Assembly: GCA_965371445.1 (NCBI GenBank) | Contig: CBDUYN010000155.1 | Location: 1 to 24,758 of the forward strand | From: DASWIG01 sp965371445 | GTDB lineage: Bacteria; Acidobacteriota; Thermoanaerobaculia; Multivoradales; J023 | Reading direction: 5' to 3' | Length of the DNA: 24,758 bases | Shown here: positions 1-6,864 of the stretch, piece by piece | Numbering within the stretch: the first letter of the stretch is position 1 | Layout: the number at the start of each line of letters is the position of its first letter | Translations under genes and position numbers: made by a program | Notes under the pieces: generated by a model | Databases searched by the model: none | Told to the model about the DNA's origin: nothing | The model's input: the letters and a program-made list of their open reading frames with translations, nothing else

Positions 1-260
1 TTGCCAGGAAGTTTTGCTGTCGTCGGAAGTTTTTGGCAGGGTTTGCCAGGACGTTTTGCCGCCGTCGAGAGTTTCTGGCGGGGGTAATCAGAAAGTCCTG
101 CTGTCGTCGGAAGTTCTTGGCAGGGTTTGCCAGGAAGTTTTGCTGTCGTCGGAAGTTTTTGGCAGGGTTTGCCAGGACGTTGAGGAGCCGTCAAGAATCT
201 TTGGCAGGGGTTGCCAGGAAGCTCTGTTGCCGTCGAAAAATTTTGGCAGGGGTTGCCGAC
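1..260. repeat. 42-bp tandem repeat array, about six copies, open at the left edge
   Basis: The word TTGCCAGG recurs at 1, 43, 127, 169 and 211, with a diverged copy at 85 and a partial one at 253, so the period is exactly 42 bp. Copies 1 and 4 are nearly identical and the others differ by scattered substitutions. Each unit carries TGGCAGGG next to TTGCCAGG across the unit junction, giving a small inverted repeat (TGGCA/TGCCA). The period is a multiple of three and contains no stop in several frames, so long artificial reading frames cross it on both strands; none looks like a known protein. The array lies just beyond the 3' end of the minus-strand helicase remnant and is more AT-rich than its surroundings. 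It probably continues to the left of the window. Confidence 0.9.
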
Positions 261-339
261 TCGTCGTGCGTAGCGTGAAAGTCCCTGGCGGGGGACGCCA
301 GGTCGACGAGGGCCGTCCCCGAGCTTTGACGCGGCCGTC

Positions 340-1440
340 TCAAGGCTCTTCCGACTCCGCGACGCAAAGCACCGCGCCCTCGACGTCGAGGGCTTTTTCC
401 AGGAGGAAACGTTCGAGAAGGCCCTCGGGGAGACAAGGCTCGAGCTTCGAGAATCGACGCCGGACCGCGAGGCGGGCGAACCGCGTCCCCGCTCGTCGAC
501 CCGTACGGCCGAGACGCTGCAGGAAGCTCGCCACCGTCGCCGGCGCGTCGATCTGGAGGACGTGGTCGAGGTCTCCGACGTCGATTCCCAGCTCCAGGGC
601 GCTCGTCGCCACGATCACGCAATCGCGCCCCTCGTGAAAGGCCCGCTCCGCCAGCCGGCGCTCGCTCGCCGCGAGCGAACCGTGCGTCAGATAGGTCTCG
701 ACCCCCGACTCGCGCAAGAGCTGCGTCAGACGCTCGACCCGGCGCCGTGAATCGACGAAGACCAGGCGCTTCTTGCCCGAATGGAGCTGGGCGACGAGGC
801 GCGCGGCGTTTTCCAGGTGGCCGACGTAGTCGAGCACCAGCTCGGCCTCGCGCCTCTCCCCTCGCGCCGGATCCACGACCGTACCGCCGCGCTCCGACGT
901 CCCGGCGAGCCAGCGCAGGATCTCCTCCGGGTTGCCCACCGTCGCCGACAGACCGAGACGCTGCACGTCGCGTCCGCAGTAGCGGGAGACCCGCTGGAGG
1001 AGCGCTGCCAGGTGCGCGCCCCGGTCGTCGGCGGCGAAAGCGTGGACCTCGTCGTCGACGACGGCCTTGAGCGCCGCGAAAAGACGACGCGCCGGCACCC
1101 GCGAGCTCATCAGCATCGCCTCCAGCGACTCCGGAGTCGTCAGGAGGACGTCCGCCGGATCCGCCAGGAAGCGGCGCCGGGCCCCCTGCGCCGTGTCGCC
1201 GTGCCACACGAAGACGCGACGTCCCACGAGCGAGGCGTAAGCGCGCAGACGCTCCTCCTGGTTGTTCAAGAGCGCCCGGATCGGCGAAAGGTAGATCACC
1301 GAGACCGGAGGCCAGGAGTCCGTATCCATCCGCGAGAGAAGCGGAAAAAAAGCCGCCTCCGTCTTGCCGCCCGCCGTCGGCGCCAGGACCACCGTGTTCT
1401 TGCCGTCGAGCACCGCGTCGATCGCTTCGAGCTGTAATCC
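340..1440 (-). pseudogene. brxHI: BrxHI-like Lhr-family helicase remnant (BREX), truncated at both ends
   Basis: This superfamily 2 DEAD/DEAH helicase resembles the Lhr-like BrxHI helicases of BREX phage-defence operons. Visible motifs in order are LQLEAIDAVLDGKN (Q-motif-like), APTAGGKTEAAF (Walker A), TTPESLE, DEVHAFAADDRG (Walker B box), LGLSATVGNP (motif III), a helicase C domain with SALELGIDV, and FLQRLGRTGRRAG (motif VI). No start codon fits: the reading frame enters directly from the middle of the upstream brxD remnant near 1440, in a different frame. After motif VI the sequence loses resemblance to the family within a few residues and stops at 340-342, so the C-terminal part found in full-length relatives is missing. 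About 365 codons remain. The core motifs are undamaged, suggesting recent decay by deletion rather than slow point mutation. The family assignment is firm for the helicase type and fairly firm for BrxHI, given the brxD neighbour. Confidence 0.8.
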
Positions 1441-2369
1441 GTCTCCAGACGCTGCGCGAGCGGCGGCAGAAGACGCACCCCCTGCGGACCATCGAAGAAA
1501 AGCGGCGTCCCCGTAATCAGGACGTAGAGGCCCGGATAGCGCTCGGCGTGAACGTCGTCGATCAGCTGACGCAAGGCGTTCAGACTCTTGCGCCGGCTGT
1601 CGTCGCGCGTGCGTTGAATCGTCTCGACCTCGTCGAGCACCAGGACGAGACCCCGGCGGCCCGTCTGCTTCAAGACCGCGAGCAGACCGCGCAGGAAGCC
1701 GGTCGCCGTCCGATGGTCGACCTCGCCCTTGATCGACGCCAGACGCTTGACCTGCGCTCCCACGTTGGGCTGCGCCATGAGCCAGGCCAGGAGACCCTCG
1801 GCCCCCGCCGCGTCGCCCGCGAGGCGCGCCCGATGGCAGGCCCGCAAAGCCGACGCGAAAAGCGGCTGTGTCGCGCTCACCGACGCCAGACGCTGCTCCA
1901 GGAGGGCACCGACCGCCGCGGTCACCGCCGCGGGATCCTCGCCGTCGACCTCGTCCGAGGCCAAAACTTCCTCCTCCAGCGCGTAGAACCAGCCGTCGAT
2001 CAGAGACAGGAACGCACCGTCGGACCACTCGCGCGTCCTGAGCGACTCCAGCGCCCGGCGGTAGATCGTCTCCATGCGGTAAAGCGGCGTGTCGCTTTCC
2101 GAAACCTGCACCACCGCCGTCGCGAAACCTTTTTGCAGGGCCCGGTGCTCCAGCCAGCGGGCGAAAAACGTCTTGCCCGTGCCGTACTCGCCGCGCAACG
2201 CCTTGAACTTGCCCGCCACCGAGGCCTGGTCGAGCTCCTCGTCGATCACGCTCTCGAAACGCTCCAGGCCCACGGCGAAAAGCTCCAGGCCACGCCTCGG
2301 GACCGCACCCTGGCGCAACGCGTCGACGACCTGCGCCCGCTTGAGACGACTCGCCTTGGCACCGCTCAC
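1440..2369 (-). pseudogene. brxD: BrxD-like ATP-binding protein (DUF2791), C-terminus lost at a deletion junction
   Basis: This is a P-loop ATPase of the BREX BrxD/DUF2791 family. The GTG start at 2369 overlaps the stop of the upstream pglZ fragment in GTGA, the usual sign of translational coupling. GEYGTGKT (residues 60-67) is the Walker A loop and LVLVLDEVE (241-249) is Walker B. Sensor-like LITGTP is near residue 284, followed by the typical FFDGPQGVRLLPPLAQRL. Family resemblance ends at about residue 310, where full-length relatives continue for roughly another hundred residues. The frame then runs into an out-of-frame copy of the helicase sequence and stops near 1296. The coding parts of brxD and brxHI are therefore fused by a deletion at about 1440. 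The product, if made, would lack the lid and C-terminal region. Confidence 0.8.
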
Positions 2370-2910
2370 AGGTCGAAGAGCTCCTTTAAGAGATCGGTGT
2401 CGAGGTGGACCTGGCGGCTCTTCGAGTCGTAGCGCAACACCTGGTACTGGTCGTAGTTGAGCACCTGGCTCAGCCGCGAGACGAGCCCGCTGGCCCGGAA
2501 TTCAGGCTCGCCCATGGCGTTGGCGAAAGCCCTCACGTCGGCGACGCCGTGACGGGCGAGCAGGTAGGCCACCGCCTTCAAAACCTGCTCGCGCAACGCC
2601 TTGGATTCCGCCTGCTCCTTGAAGATCTCCGAGGCGGCGAGCGGCTCGAGGCGCTCCAGTGCCACCGCGTCGGGCTCCGGTCCCGGCTCCGGCTCCTTCG
2701 CGCGACCCAGGTCTAGAACGAGCTGTGGCTCTTCCCGCGCGGCGTCCTCCGGCTCCGCGGGCAGCTCGACCGGCGGCGCCAGGTCGAGCCGCCACCAGGA
2801 CGGAAGAGGCGGTGTGCGCACCTCGAGCACCGAACGCTCCGACTCTTCCGTCAGGCTCCCGAGATGCTCGGTTCCCAGCAGGAACTCCTCGGCTCCACGT
2901 GACGAGGCTC
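2366..2910 (-). pseudogene. pglZ: C-terminal fragment of a probable BREX PglZ protein
   Basis: The frame ends at the GTGA overlap with brxD and reads back through a conserved-looking tail (RASGLVSRLSQVLNYDQYQ, then LLKELFDL). Before it are a helical segment, an acidic Pro/Glu linker and a PLPSWWRLDLAPP stretch. In BREX operons the gene before brxD and brxHI is normally pglZ, an alkaline-phosphatase-fold protein, and the winged-helix-like tail suits its C-terminus. The assignment therefore rests on position plus modest sequence resemblance. No phosphatase core is present. Upstream of about 2910 the frame only continues as an antisense shadow of the plus-strand gene at 2945. The 5' two thirds or more are missing, apparently replaced by that cassette, and no ribosome binding site or start is evident. 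Confidence 0.6.
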
Positions 2911-2927
2911 GCGAAGCGATGTAGAAT
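2899..2927 (+). promoter_or_regulatory. Candidate promoter for the nucleotidyltransferase cassette
   Basis: GTGACG at 2899-2904 and TAGAAT at 2922-2927 are separated by 17 bp and resemble a sigma-70 promoter, with a good -10 and a weak -35. The -10 lies 17 bp before the ATG at 2945, and a GAGGGAG ribosome binding site sits between them. The promoter overlaps the broken 5' edge of the pglZ fragment. Confidence 0.4.
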
Positions 2928-2944
2928 ACCGCCGAGGGAGAACG

Positions 2945-3373
2945 ATGGACTGGCCCGCGCTCAACGAAGACGGCGACCTGCCCCAAGGTATCCACCGGGC
3001 AACACTGGCGGACGTGCTCAAACACTTCGGCTGGCGTACCCGGCAAAGCCGGGTCGTCGGACAACATCTGAAGCGCATCTACACCCTGGCTTCTGGAACC
3101 GGACACCTGGCTCACTTCATCGTCTTCGGGTCGTTCGTCACCGCCAAACCAGACCCGGGAGACGTGGACGTCTTCATGGTCATGGACGACGATTTTGACG
3201 TCGACAAGGTGGCGAAGGAGGAGAAGAGCATCTTCGACCACATGGTCGCGCACAACTACGAAGGAGCAAGCATCTTCTGGTTGTGCCGAGCGACAGCATT
3301 GGGTGGAGAGCAGGCGGCGGTCGAGCATTGGCAGGTCAGACGTGACGGTAGGAACGAGGCATTGTCGAGGTGA
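2945..3373 (+). CDS. DUF6932-like nucleotidyltransferase-fold protein
   Basis: This 142-residue protein has a minimal nucleotidyltransferase signature: FIVFGSFVTAKPDPGDVDVF carries the GS motif and the paired aspartates (DVD) that bind metal in MNT-like enzymes. An N-terminal helical part (LPQGIHRATLADVLKHFGW) matches the layout I associate with DUF6932 proteins. The ATG follows GAGGGAG at a good distance. It is the first of a compact plus-strand cassette, with 6 bp to the next gene. MNT-fold proteins can act as antitoxins that modify partner toxins, or in nucleotide signalling, but nothing here proves either. It runs opposite to, and abuts, the truncated BREX genes. The fold is a confident call; the biochemical role is unknown. 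Confidence 0.75.
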   Translation: MDWPALNEDGDLPQGIHRATLADVLKHFGWRTRQSRVVGQHLKRIYTLASGTGHLAHFIVFGSFVTAKPDPGDVDVFMVMDDDFDVDKVAKEEKSIFDHMVAHNYEGASIFWLCRATALGGEQAAVEHWQVRRDGRNEALSR

Positions 3374-3379
3374 TAAACC

Positions 3380-3589
3380 ATGATCAAGAATGACCAGGAG
3401 TTAGAGGTGACCCTCGATCGGATTCGGCAGTTCCAAAGTCAGGTTACCGCTCTGAGGAAAGCCGAGAAGAACATAGAGAACTACCGCCTGGCGACGAGCG
3501 GCTTTCTGGCTGAGCTCGACCGCATGCAGTTGGAGGTCCGCGATTACCTCTGGCTGCATCCTGTCGAGCTTGCCGTGGGCCAGCCCTGA
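3380..3589 (+). CDS. Small helical protein of unknown function
   Basis: This 69-residue protein begins MIKNDQELEVTLDRIRQFQ and is predicted by eye to be almost entirely alpha-helical, with a coiled-coil-like N-terminal half and a conserved-looking NYRLATSGFLAELDRMQLEV segment. It starts 6 bp after the nucleotidyltransferase gene and its stop directly abuts the next start, so it is almost certainly cotranscribed. Small helical proteins of this kind often accompany toxin-antitoxin or HTH genes, and a partner role for the nucleotidyltransferase is a reasonable guess. No domain is recognised. No strong Shine-Dalgarno is seen before the ATG, which suggests translation coupled to the upstream gene. 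Confidence 0.7.
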   Translation: MIKNDQELEVTLDRIRQFQSQVTALRKAEKNIENYRLATSGFLAELDRMQLEVRDYLWLHPVELAVGQP

Positions 3590-3838
3590 GTGCCAAGCCC
3601 AGTGGCCGGTGGCTGCCGCTCCGCGACATGGTTTGCCGTCTGTATCAACAACGATGGATACAAGGCATCCCTCGAAATCGGGAAGCTCTATCCAGTGATT
3701 CCCGATGAGGATGCGGCCGCGCACGGCTACATCCGCGTCGTCGACGAGAGTGGCGAGGACTACGGTTACTTGGAGAATCATTTCTTCTTGCTCGATGTGC
3801 CGGAAGCGCTGGCAAACGCCCTGAAGACGGCTGCGTAG
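3590..3838 (+). CDS. Small conserved hypothetical protein
   Basis: The protein has up to 82 residues. Its core (WFAVCINNDGYKASLEIGKLYPVI, then YIRVVDESGEDYGYLENHFF) looks like a compact beta-rich domain and is of a type I recognise as a widespread hypothetical family with no assigned function. The GTG at 3590 follows the previous stop directly (TGAGTG), but the first fifteen or so residues (Pro/Ser/Gly-rich) may not be translated; no better in-frame start with a ribosome binding site is visible. It probably belongs to the same transcript as the two genes before it, although this family also occurs alone, so membership of a functional trio is uncertain. Confidence 0.7.
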   Translation: MPSPVAGGCRSATWFAVCINNDGYKASLEIGKLYPVIPDEDAAAHGYIRVVDESGEDYGYLENHFFLLDVPEALANALKTAA

Positions 3839-3839
3839 C

Positions 3840-4112
3840 TTGGGCGAGCATCGACGCCGGCCCAGACTCCGATCCTGGACCGGCGACCCGCAAGCCGCGG
3901 GAGACCCTCATGAACGCGAAAGCCGCGACGGTGTCCCCTTGGAGAGCTGGTATCACCGCTTTCAGATCAAGATGCCAATTGGCCGTGATCCATTTTCTTC
4001 CGAAGCGGCGTTCGGTGGGCTTTCGTCCTTCGAGGAAGCGCAGGCAAGAGAGCGCGCACTGGCAAAACGACTGGCGAGTCTCGAGGTCGGGGGCGTCCAT
4101 GGGAGGCGGTAG
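3840..4112 (+). CDS. Doubtful small ORF, possibly a gene remnant
   Basis: This open frame of up to 90 codons starts with TTG and has no ribosome binding site. Only the second half looks protein-like: ESWYHRFQIKMPIGRDPF followed by a helical, charged stretch ending in ALAKRLASLEV. The first 35 residues are Arg/Pro/Gly-rich, like a chance frame in GC-rich DNA. It may be the 3' end of a decayed gene or no gene at all. No family is recognised, and other frames over the same bases are open as well. Confidence 0.25.
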   Translation: MGEHRRRPRLRSWTGDPQAAGDPHERESRDGVPLESWYHRFQIKMPIGRDPFSSEAAFGGLSSFEEAQARERALAKRLASLEVGGVHGRR

Positions 4113-4160
4113 CTTATCACCGCCCGGCGAGGCCGACGAGACGATCACCCCAAAAGAAAA

Positions 4161-4185
4161 GTCCCGCCCCCTCAGGGGGCGGGAC
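4161..4185 (-). terminator. Rho-independent terminator of the 4242-5024 gene
   Basis: A perfect 11-bp GC-rich inverted repeat (GTCCCGCCCCC, loop TCA, then its complement) is followed on the minus strand by TTTTCTTTTG. It lies about 57 bp beyond the stop codon of the minus-strand gene. Confidence 0.85.
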
Positions 4186-4202
4186 GCTGGGTTCTTCAGG
4201 AT

Positions 4203-4234
4203 CTGACGGAGCGAAGAAGCTCTTCGTCCGTCAG
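4203..4234 (-). other. Second 3' hairpin after the 4242-5024 gene
   Basis: CTGACGGA plus CGAAGA pair with TCTTCG plus TCCGTCAG around an AGC loop, with one unpaired G at 4211. The stem lies 7 bp past the stop codon at 4242 and before the true terminator. There is no T-tract, so it is more likely a 3'-end stabilising stem or attenuator than a terminator. Confidence 0.6.
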
Positions 4235-4241
4235 GGCTTGC

Positions 4242-5024
4242 TCACGCCGAGGTGCTCTCCTCGGTTTCCTGCTGCGCCGTTTCTTCGGTCGGCTTCGCGG
4301 CTTTGCCGCGCCGGCCCAGGAACGGACGCAGGCGTTCGGCGGCTTCGTCGAGACCCACCAGCCGGTACTGGGCCTCCATCAGCCGCGCCACGTTGACGTT
4401 GCGGCGCTTCAGCTCCTTCAAGGCCTCCTTCTTGCGGCTCAGGGCCTGGTCGGCGAGCTTGATCGCGTTGTTCAGGACATCGATCGCGGCACTGAGCTTG
4501 GCGATCGGGTCGTCGAGCTCACGGGCCAGCGCTTCGAAGTCGAGCGCCTCGAACCCCGGCAGGGGCTGCGCGAGCTCGGGGAGCGCCGAGCGCACCCTCG
4601 TGCGGACGTGCCGGAGCTGTTGCAGCAGGCCGAGGCCTTTCTTGGCCATGGGCGTGTCGAGCCCGACCGCCGCCACGGCCTCGGGACCGTAGTAGGCGCT
4701 GATCCGCGTCGTGACGCTGTCGAGGACCTTGCGGCCGGTCTTGACCTGGGTCCGGACGTCGGCACGGGCCTTCTTGCGGCCCGCGACGGCATCCCGCCGT
4801 ACCCGGTCGGCGTTGTCGACTCCTTCGACCCCGTCGTCGAGGAGGCGGATCTGAAGGTCCTGGTAGAAACCCCAGTCGTATGGAGTTTCGTTCTCCTTGA
4901 GCAGACCGCCGAAGGTCTCGACGAGCCCCTCGGTGGTCGGCACCTTGTAGGTGCGTTTGGAGGCGGCGAAGAACTCGGCCGTGGCCTGAGCGTCCAACGC
5001 TGCCTGGGAGGATTTGGTGGACAT
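4242..5024 (-). CDS. Conserved-looking helical protein of unknown function
   Basis: This 260-residue soluble protein has no signal peptide or membrane segment. The ATG at 5024 is preceded by a strong AAAGGAG ribosome binding site 8 bp upstream, which fixes the start. The N-terminal half is mixed. From about residue 130 the protein is strongly helical, with heptad-like stretches (LARELDDPIAKLSAAIDVLN, ALSRKKEALKELKRR), and it ends in a disordered Lys/Glu/Thr/Ser tail. No domain is recognised. The strong ribosome binding site and the two hairpins behind it suggest an intact, well-expressed single-gene unit, in contrast to the decayed genes around it. It is divergent from the FGE-fold gene at 5248. 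Confidence 0.8.
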   Translation of the reverse strand: MSTKSSQAALDAQATAEFFAASKRTYKVPTTEGLVETFGGLLKENETPYDWGFYQDLQIRLLDDGVEGVDNADRVRRDAVAGRKKARADVRTQVKTGRKVLDSVTTRISAYYGPEAVAAVGLDTPMAKKGLGLLQQLRHVRTRVRSALPELAQPLPGFEALDFEALARELDDPIAKLSAAIDVLNNAIKLADQALSRKKEALKELKRRNVNVARLMEAQYRLVGLDEAAERLRPFLGRRGKAAKPTEETAQQETEESTSA

Positions 5025-5094
5025 GGTTTCGATCTCCTTTGCTGTTTCTGTTTCCGGGCACGCGGCCCGGTGGTTTCGTCTTGCGAGCTTTCTT

Positions 5095-5106
5095 GGACGG
5101 CCGTCC
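5095..5106. promoter_or_regulatory. Perfect 12-bp palindrome in the divergent intergenic region
   Basis: GGACGGCCGTCC is fully self-complementary and sits between the divergent genes starting at 5024 and 5248. It could be an operator for a dimeric regulator, but in DNA this GC-rich it may be chance. No convincing -10/-35 pair was found beside it. Confidence 0.25.
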
Positions 5107-5247
5107 TGAGCTCGCGGAACAGCTTAGGAGAGGAAATGGCGTAGGCCGATCACCGGTCGGGTTTCCGGAGGTAGTTTTTCGGCAAGACCGAAGCCGGGAT
5201 TCGACGTCGGTCTTTCACCTCGCCCGGAAATCGGACAGGCTCCGTCC

Positions 5248-5940
5248 ATGAGCGAATCCGTCGACTGGATCGAGGTCCCCGGGGGGTGGTTCCGGATGGG
5301 AGGCGGCCCGCGCGACAACGAGAATCCCCGGCACCGGGTGTGGGTCGATCCCTTCCGCCTGGCCCGTACCCAGGTGACGCGCGCCGAGTACCAGCTCTTC
5401 CTCGACGCAACCGCCCACCCGGCGCCCGGCTTCTGGAACGAGGCCGCCCTCGCCGCCGATTCGCGCCTACCGGCGGTGGGTCCGTCGTGGGACGACGCCG
5501 TGGCCTACTGCGCATGGGCGAGCGAGCGCTTCGGCGAGACGGTGCGCCTGCCGAGCGAGGCGGAATGGGAATACGCGGCTTGCGACGGACGTGACGTCCT
5601 CTATCCCTGGGGCGACGACCCTCCGGAGTCGCTCCCCGACTACGCCGAACGCTGGCACGAGGGTCCCGAGCCGGTCGACCTCTACCCGTCGCTTCATCCC
5701 CGCGGCTTCCTCGGCCTGGGGGAGAACGTCCACGAATGGTGCTCCGACTACTACGGTGCCGGGTACTACAGCGTCTCGCCCGAACGGAACCCGCGGGGTC
5801 CGGCCAGCGGACGCCGCCGCGCGTCGCGCGGCGGCGCCTGGCGTCACGCGGTCAAGGTGAGCCGGTGTGCGGCCCGTTCGTCGATACCGCCGCGGATGCG
5901 CTACAGCGACTACGGGTTTCGTCTGGCGGGCGACCTCTGA
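5248..5940 (+). CDS. FGE/SUMF1-fold protein, probably not a classical formylglycine-generating enzyme
   Basis: This 230-residue protein spans a whole FGE-sulfatase domain: WIEVPGGWFRMGG at the start, VWVDPFRLARTQVTRAEYQLFLD, PAVGPSWDDAVAYCAWASER, RLPSEAEWEYAA, YPWGD, NVHEWCSDYYG, and the end CAARSSIPPRMRYSDYGFRL. In sulfatase-activating enzymes two cysteines sit between the GGS/GGA motif and CAARS. Here the stretch GGAWRHAVKVSRCAARS is shorter and has neither. It therefore belongs with the many FGE-fold proteins of other or unknown activity, such as EgtB- or PvdO-like proteins or binding modules. It has no signal peptide, kinase domain or sulfatase neighbour. The ATG at 5248 gives the expected N-terminus, but its ribosome binding site is weak. 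Confidence 0.85.
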   Translation: MSESVDWIEVPGGWFRMGGGPRDNENPRHRVWVDPFRLARTQVTRAEYQLFLDATAHPAPGFWNEAALAADSRLPAVGPSWDDAVAYCAWASERFGETVRLPSEAEWEYAACDGRDVLYPWGDDPPESLPDYAERWHEGPEPVDLYPSLHPRGFLGLGENVHEWCSDYYGAGYYSVSPERNPRGPASGRRRASRGGAWRHAVKVSRCAARSSIPPRMRYSDYGFRLAGDL

Positions 5941-6002
5941 CGGTTCCCCTCTGTTCGAGCACATTGCCACCGGGTCCGTTGTGCGACGAGGGAATCCCCC
6001 GC

Positions 6003-6182
6003 CTAAGACCCATCCAGCAGACGCGAGGCGAAGATCGGACGTCCCCCGAGCGACGTCCGCAGGCCGTAAAAGGCCAGGGTGACGACCAGGGCGAGGGCAA
6101 AGACCGTCCGGTCGGCGTACCAGAGGCTGAAGTCCGTCGTCATGGGAAATTCCCGCAGCACCAGGAAGACGAAGAAACCCGA
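6003..6182 (-). pseudogene. 3' scrap of a membrane protein gene (resembles the tail of a membrane-anchored kinase)
   Basis: The minus frame reads FFVFLVLREFPMTTDFSLWY, then a hydrophobic segment FALALVVTLAFYGLRTSL, and ends RPIFASRLLDGS before a stop at 6003-6005. This is a plausible natural C-terminus with a final transmembrane helix, of a type I associate with membrane-anchored Ser/Thr kinases of Acidobacteriota. That identity is an inference from memory. There is no start codon or upstream kinase domain; at about 6180 the frame changes to an unrelated coding fragment. It is a relic. Confidence 0.5.
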
Positions 6183-6346
6183 TCCATGGTGTCGTCGAAC
6201 CAGGTCTCGACGTTGCCGCGGAACTTGTCGAGGCTCTGATCGGCCGAATGCGCCAGGGCGAGAAGCGCGGTCCGCAGGTCGCCCTCCGGCAGCTCGGCGA
6301 GAGCCACGCGGAGGCGCTCGAAATCGATCGGGGCGCCGATGGGGTC
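6180..6346 (-). pseudogene. Internal scrap of a second membrane-protein gene
   Basis: Just upstream of the previous scrap, in a different frame, the minus strand encodes PIDFERLRVALAELPEGDLR, then HSADQSLDKFRGNVETWFDD and TMDRVS. The NVETWFDDTMDRVSG pattern is familiar from a hypothetical membrane-protein family in which it precedes the first membrane helix. The frame opens only after a stop at 6347-6349 and loses the family pattern exactly where the kinase-like tail begins, so two old genes were joined by a deletion. Together these scraps account for most of the 513-bp gap between 5940 and 6454; nothing else was found in it. Confidence 0.5.
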
Positions 6347-6453
6347 CTAACGGGCGTCATGCACGTCATGCGCGTCCGGGTCCGCAATTGTCCAGGGCAC
6401 CGGTCAGCGGGAATCCGGCGCTCGGTCTTTGCCGAAATGCTAGGATCCGGGAC

Positions 6454-6864
6454 ATGTCCTCGCTTGACGACCTTCGGCAAATCCTTGAGGCCCGCGACGA
6501 GATCCTTTTCGCCTACCTCTTCGGCTCCCGTGCCGGCGGTCGTCCTCGACCCGACTCCGACTGGGACGTCGCGGTCTTCGTCGGTCCTGGCTTGAGCGAG
6601 CGGGAGCGCTTCGACCTGCGGGTGCAGCTGGGGCTCGACTTGGAGGAGATTGGCCAGGCCGACGTGATCGTCCTGAACGACGCGCCGCCGATCCTCGCCC
6701 ACAGCGCCCTCAAGGGATGCCGGCTCGTGGTCCGCGACAAGACCGCGCTCGTGCGTTTCTTCGTCAAGACCATGGCGCTCGCCGACGACGCGCGTTGGTG
6801 GAGCGAGATCCACTTGAAGGCGCGGCTGCAGCGCATCGCGGAGGGTCGTTTTGGTCGATCGTAG
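6454..6864 (+). CDS. mntA: MntA-type nucleotidyltransferase antitoxin
   Basis: This 136-residue minimal nucleotidyltransferase has LFGSRAGGRPRPDSDWDVAVF near residues 26-46, the GS...DxD active-site signature, followed by an ADVIVLND segment supplying a third acidic residue. In the known MntA-HepT system such proteins transfer AMP to a tyrosine of the HEPN toxin HepT and so silence it. The ATG at 6454 is preceded by AGGATC and fixes the expected N-terminus (MSSLDDLRQILEARDEIL); the longer open frame upstream is not convincing. The stop overlaps the start of hepT, the standard arrangement. The antitoxin appears intact while its partner is frameshifted. Confidence 0.88.
   Translation: MSSLDDLRQILEARDEILFAYLFGSRAGGRPRPDSDWDVAVFVGPGLSERERFDLRVQLGLDLEEIGQADVIVLNDAPPILAHSALKGCRLVVRDKTALVRFFVKTMALADDARWWSEIHLKARLQRIAEGRFGRS

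Noticed and set aside
1..260. CRISPR array
   Set aside because: Units are contiguous with no unique spacers, so this is a minisatellite-type tandem repeat.
14..637. Long plus-strand frame through the 42-bp repeats
   Set aside because: It is open only because the repeat period is a multiple of three and then runs antisense to the helicase; there is no ribosome binding site or recognisable domain.
191..1492. Minus-strand frame of 433 codons overlapping the helicase
   Set aside because: It is an Arg/Gly/Pro-rich shadow of the helicase frame, which carries all the conserved motifs.
5136..5144. Two-codon ORF (ATG GCG TAG) behind AGGAGAGG
   Set aside because: A striking start-stop arrangement with a good ribosome binding site, but too short to separate from chance and with no downstream gene it clearly controls.
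6079..6453. Possible N-terminal extension of MntA
   Set aside because: The added residues are low-complexity and overlap gene scraps; the ATG at 6454 gives the family-length protein.
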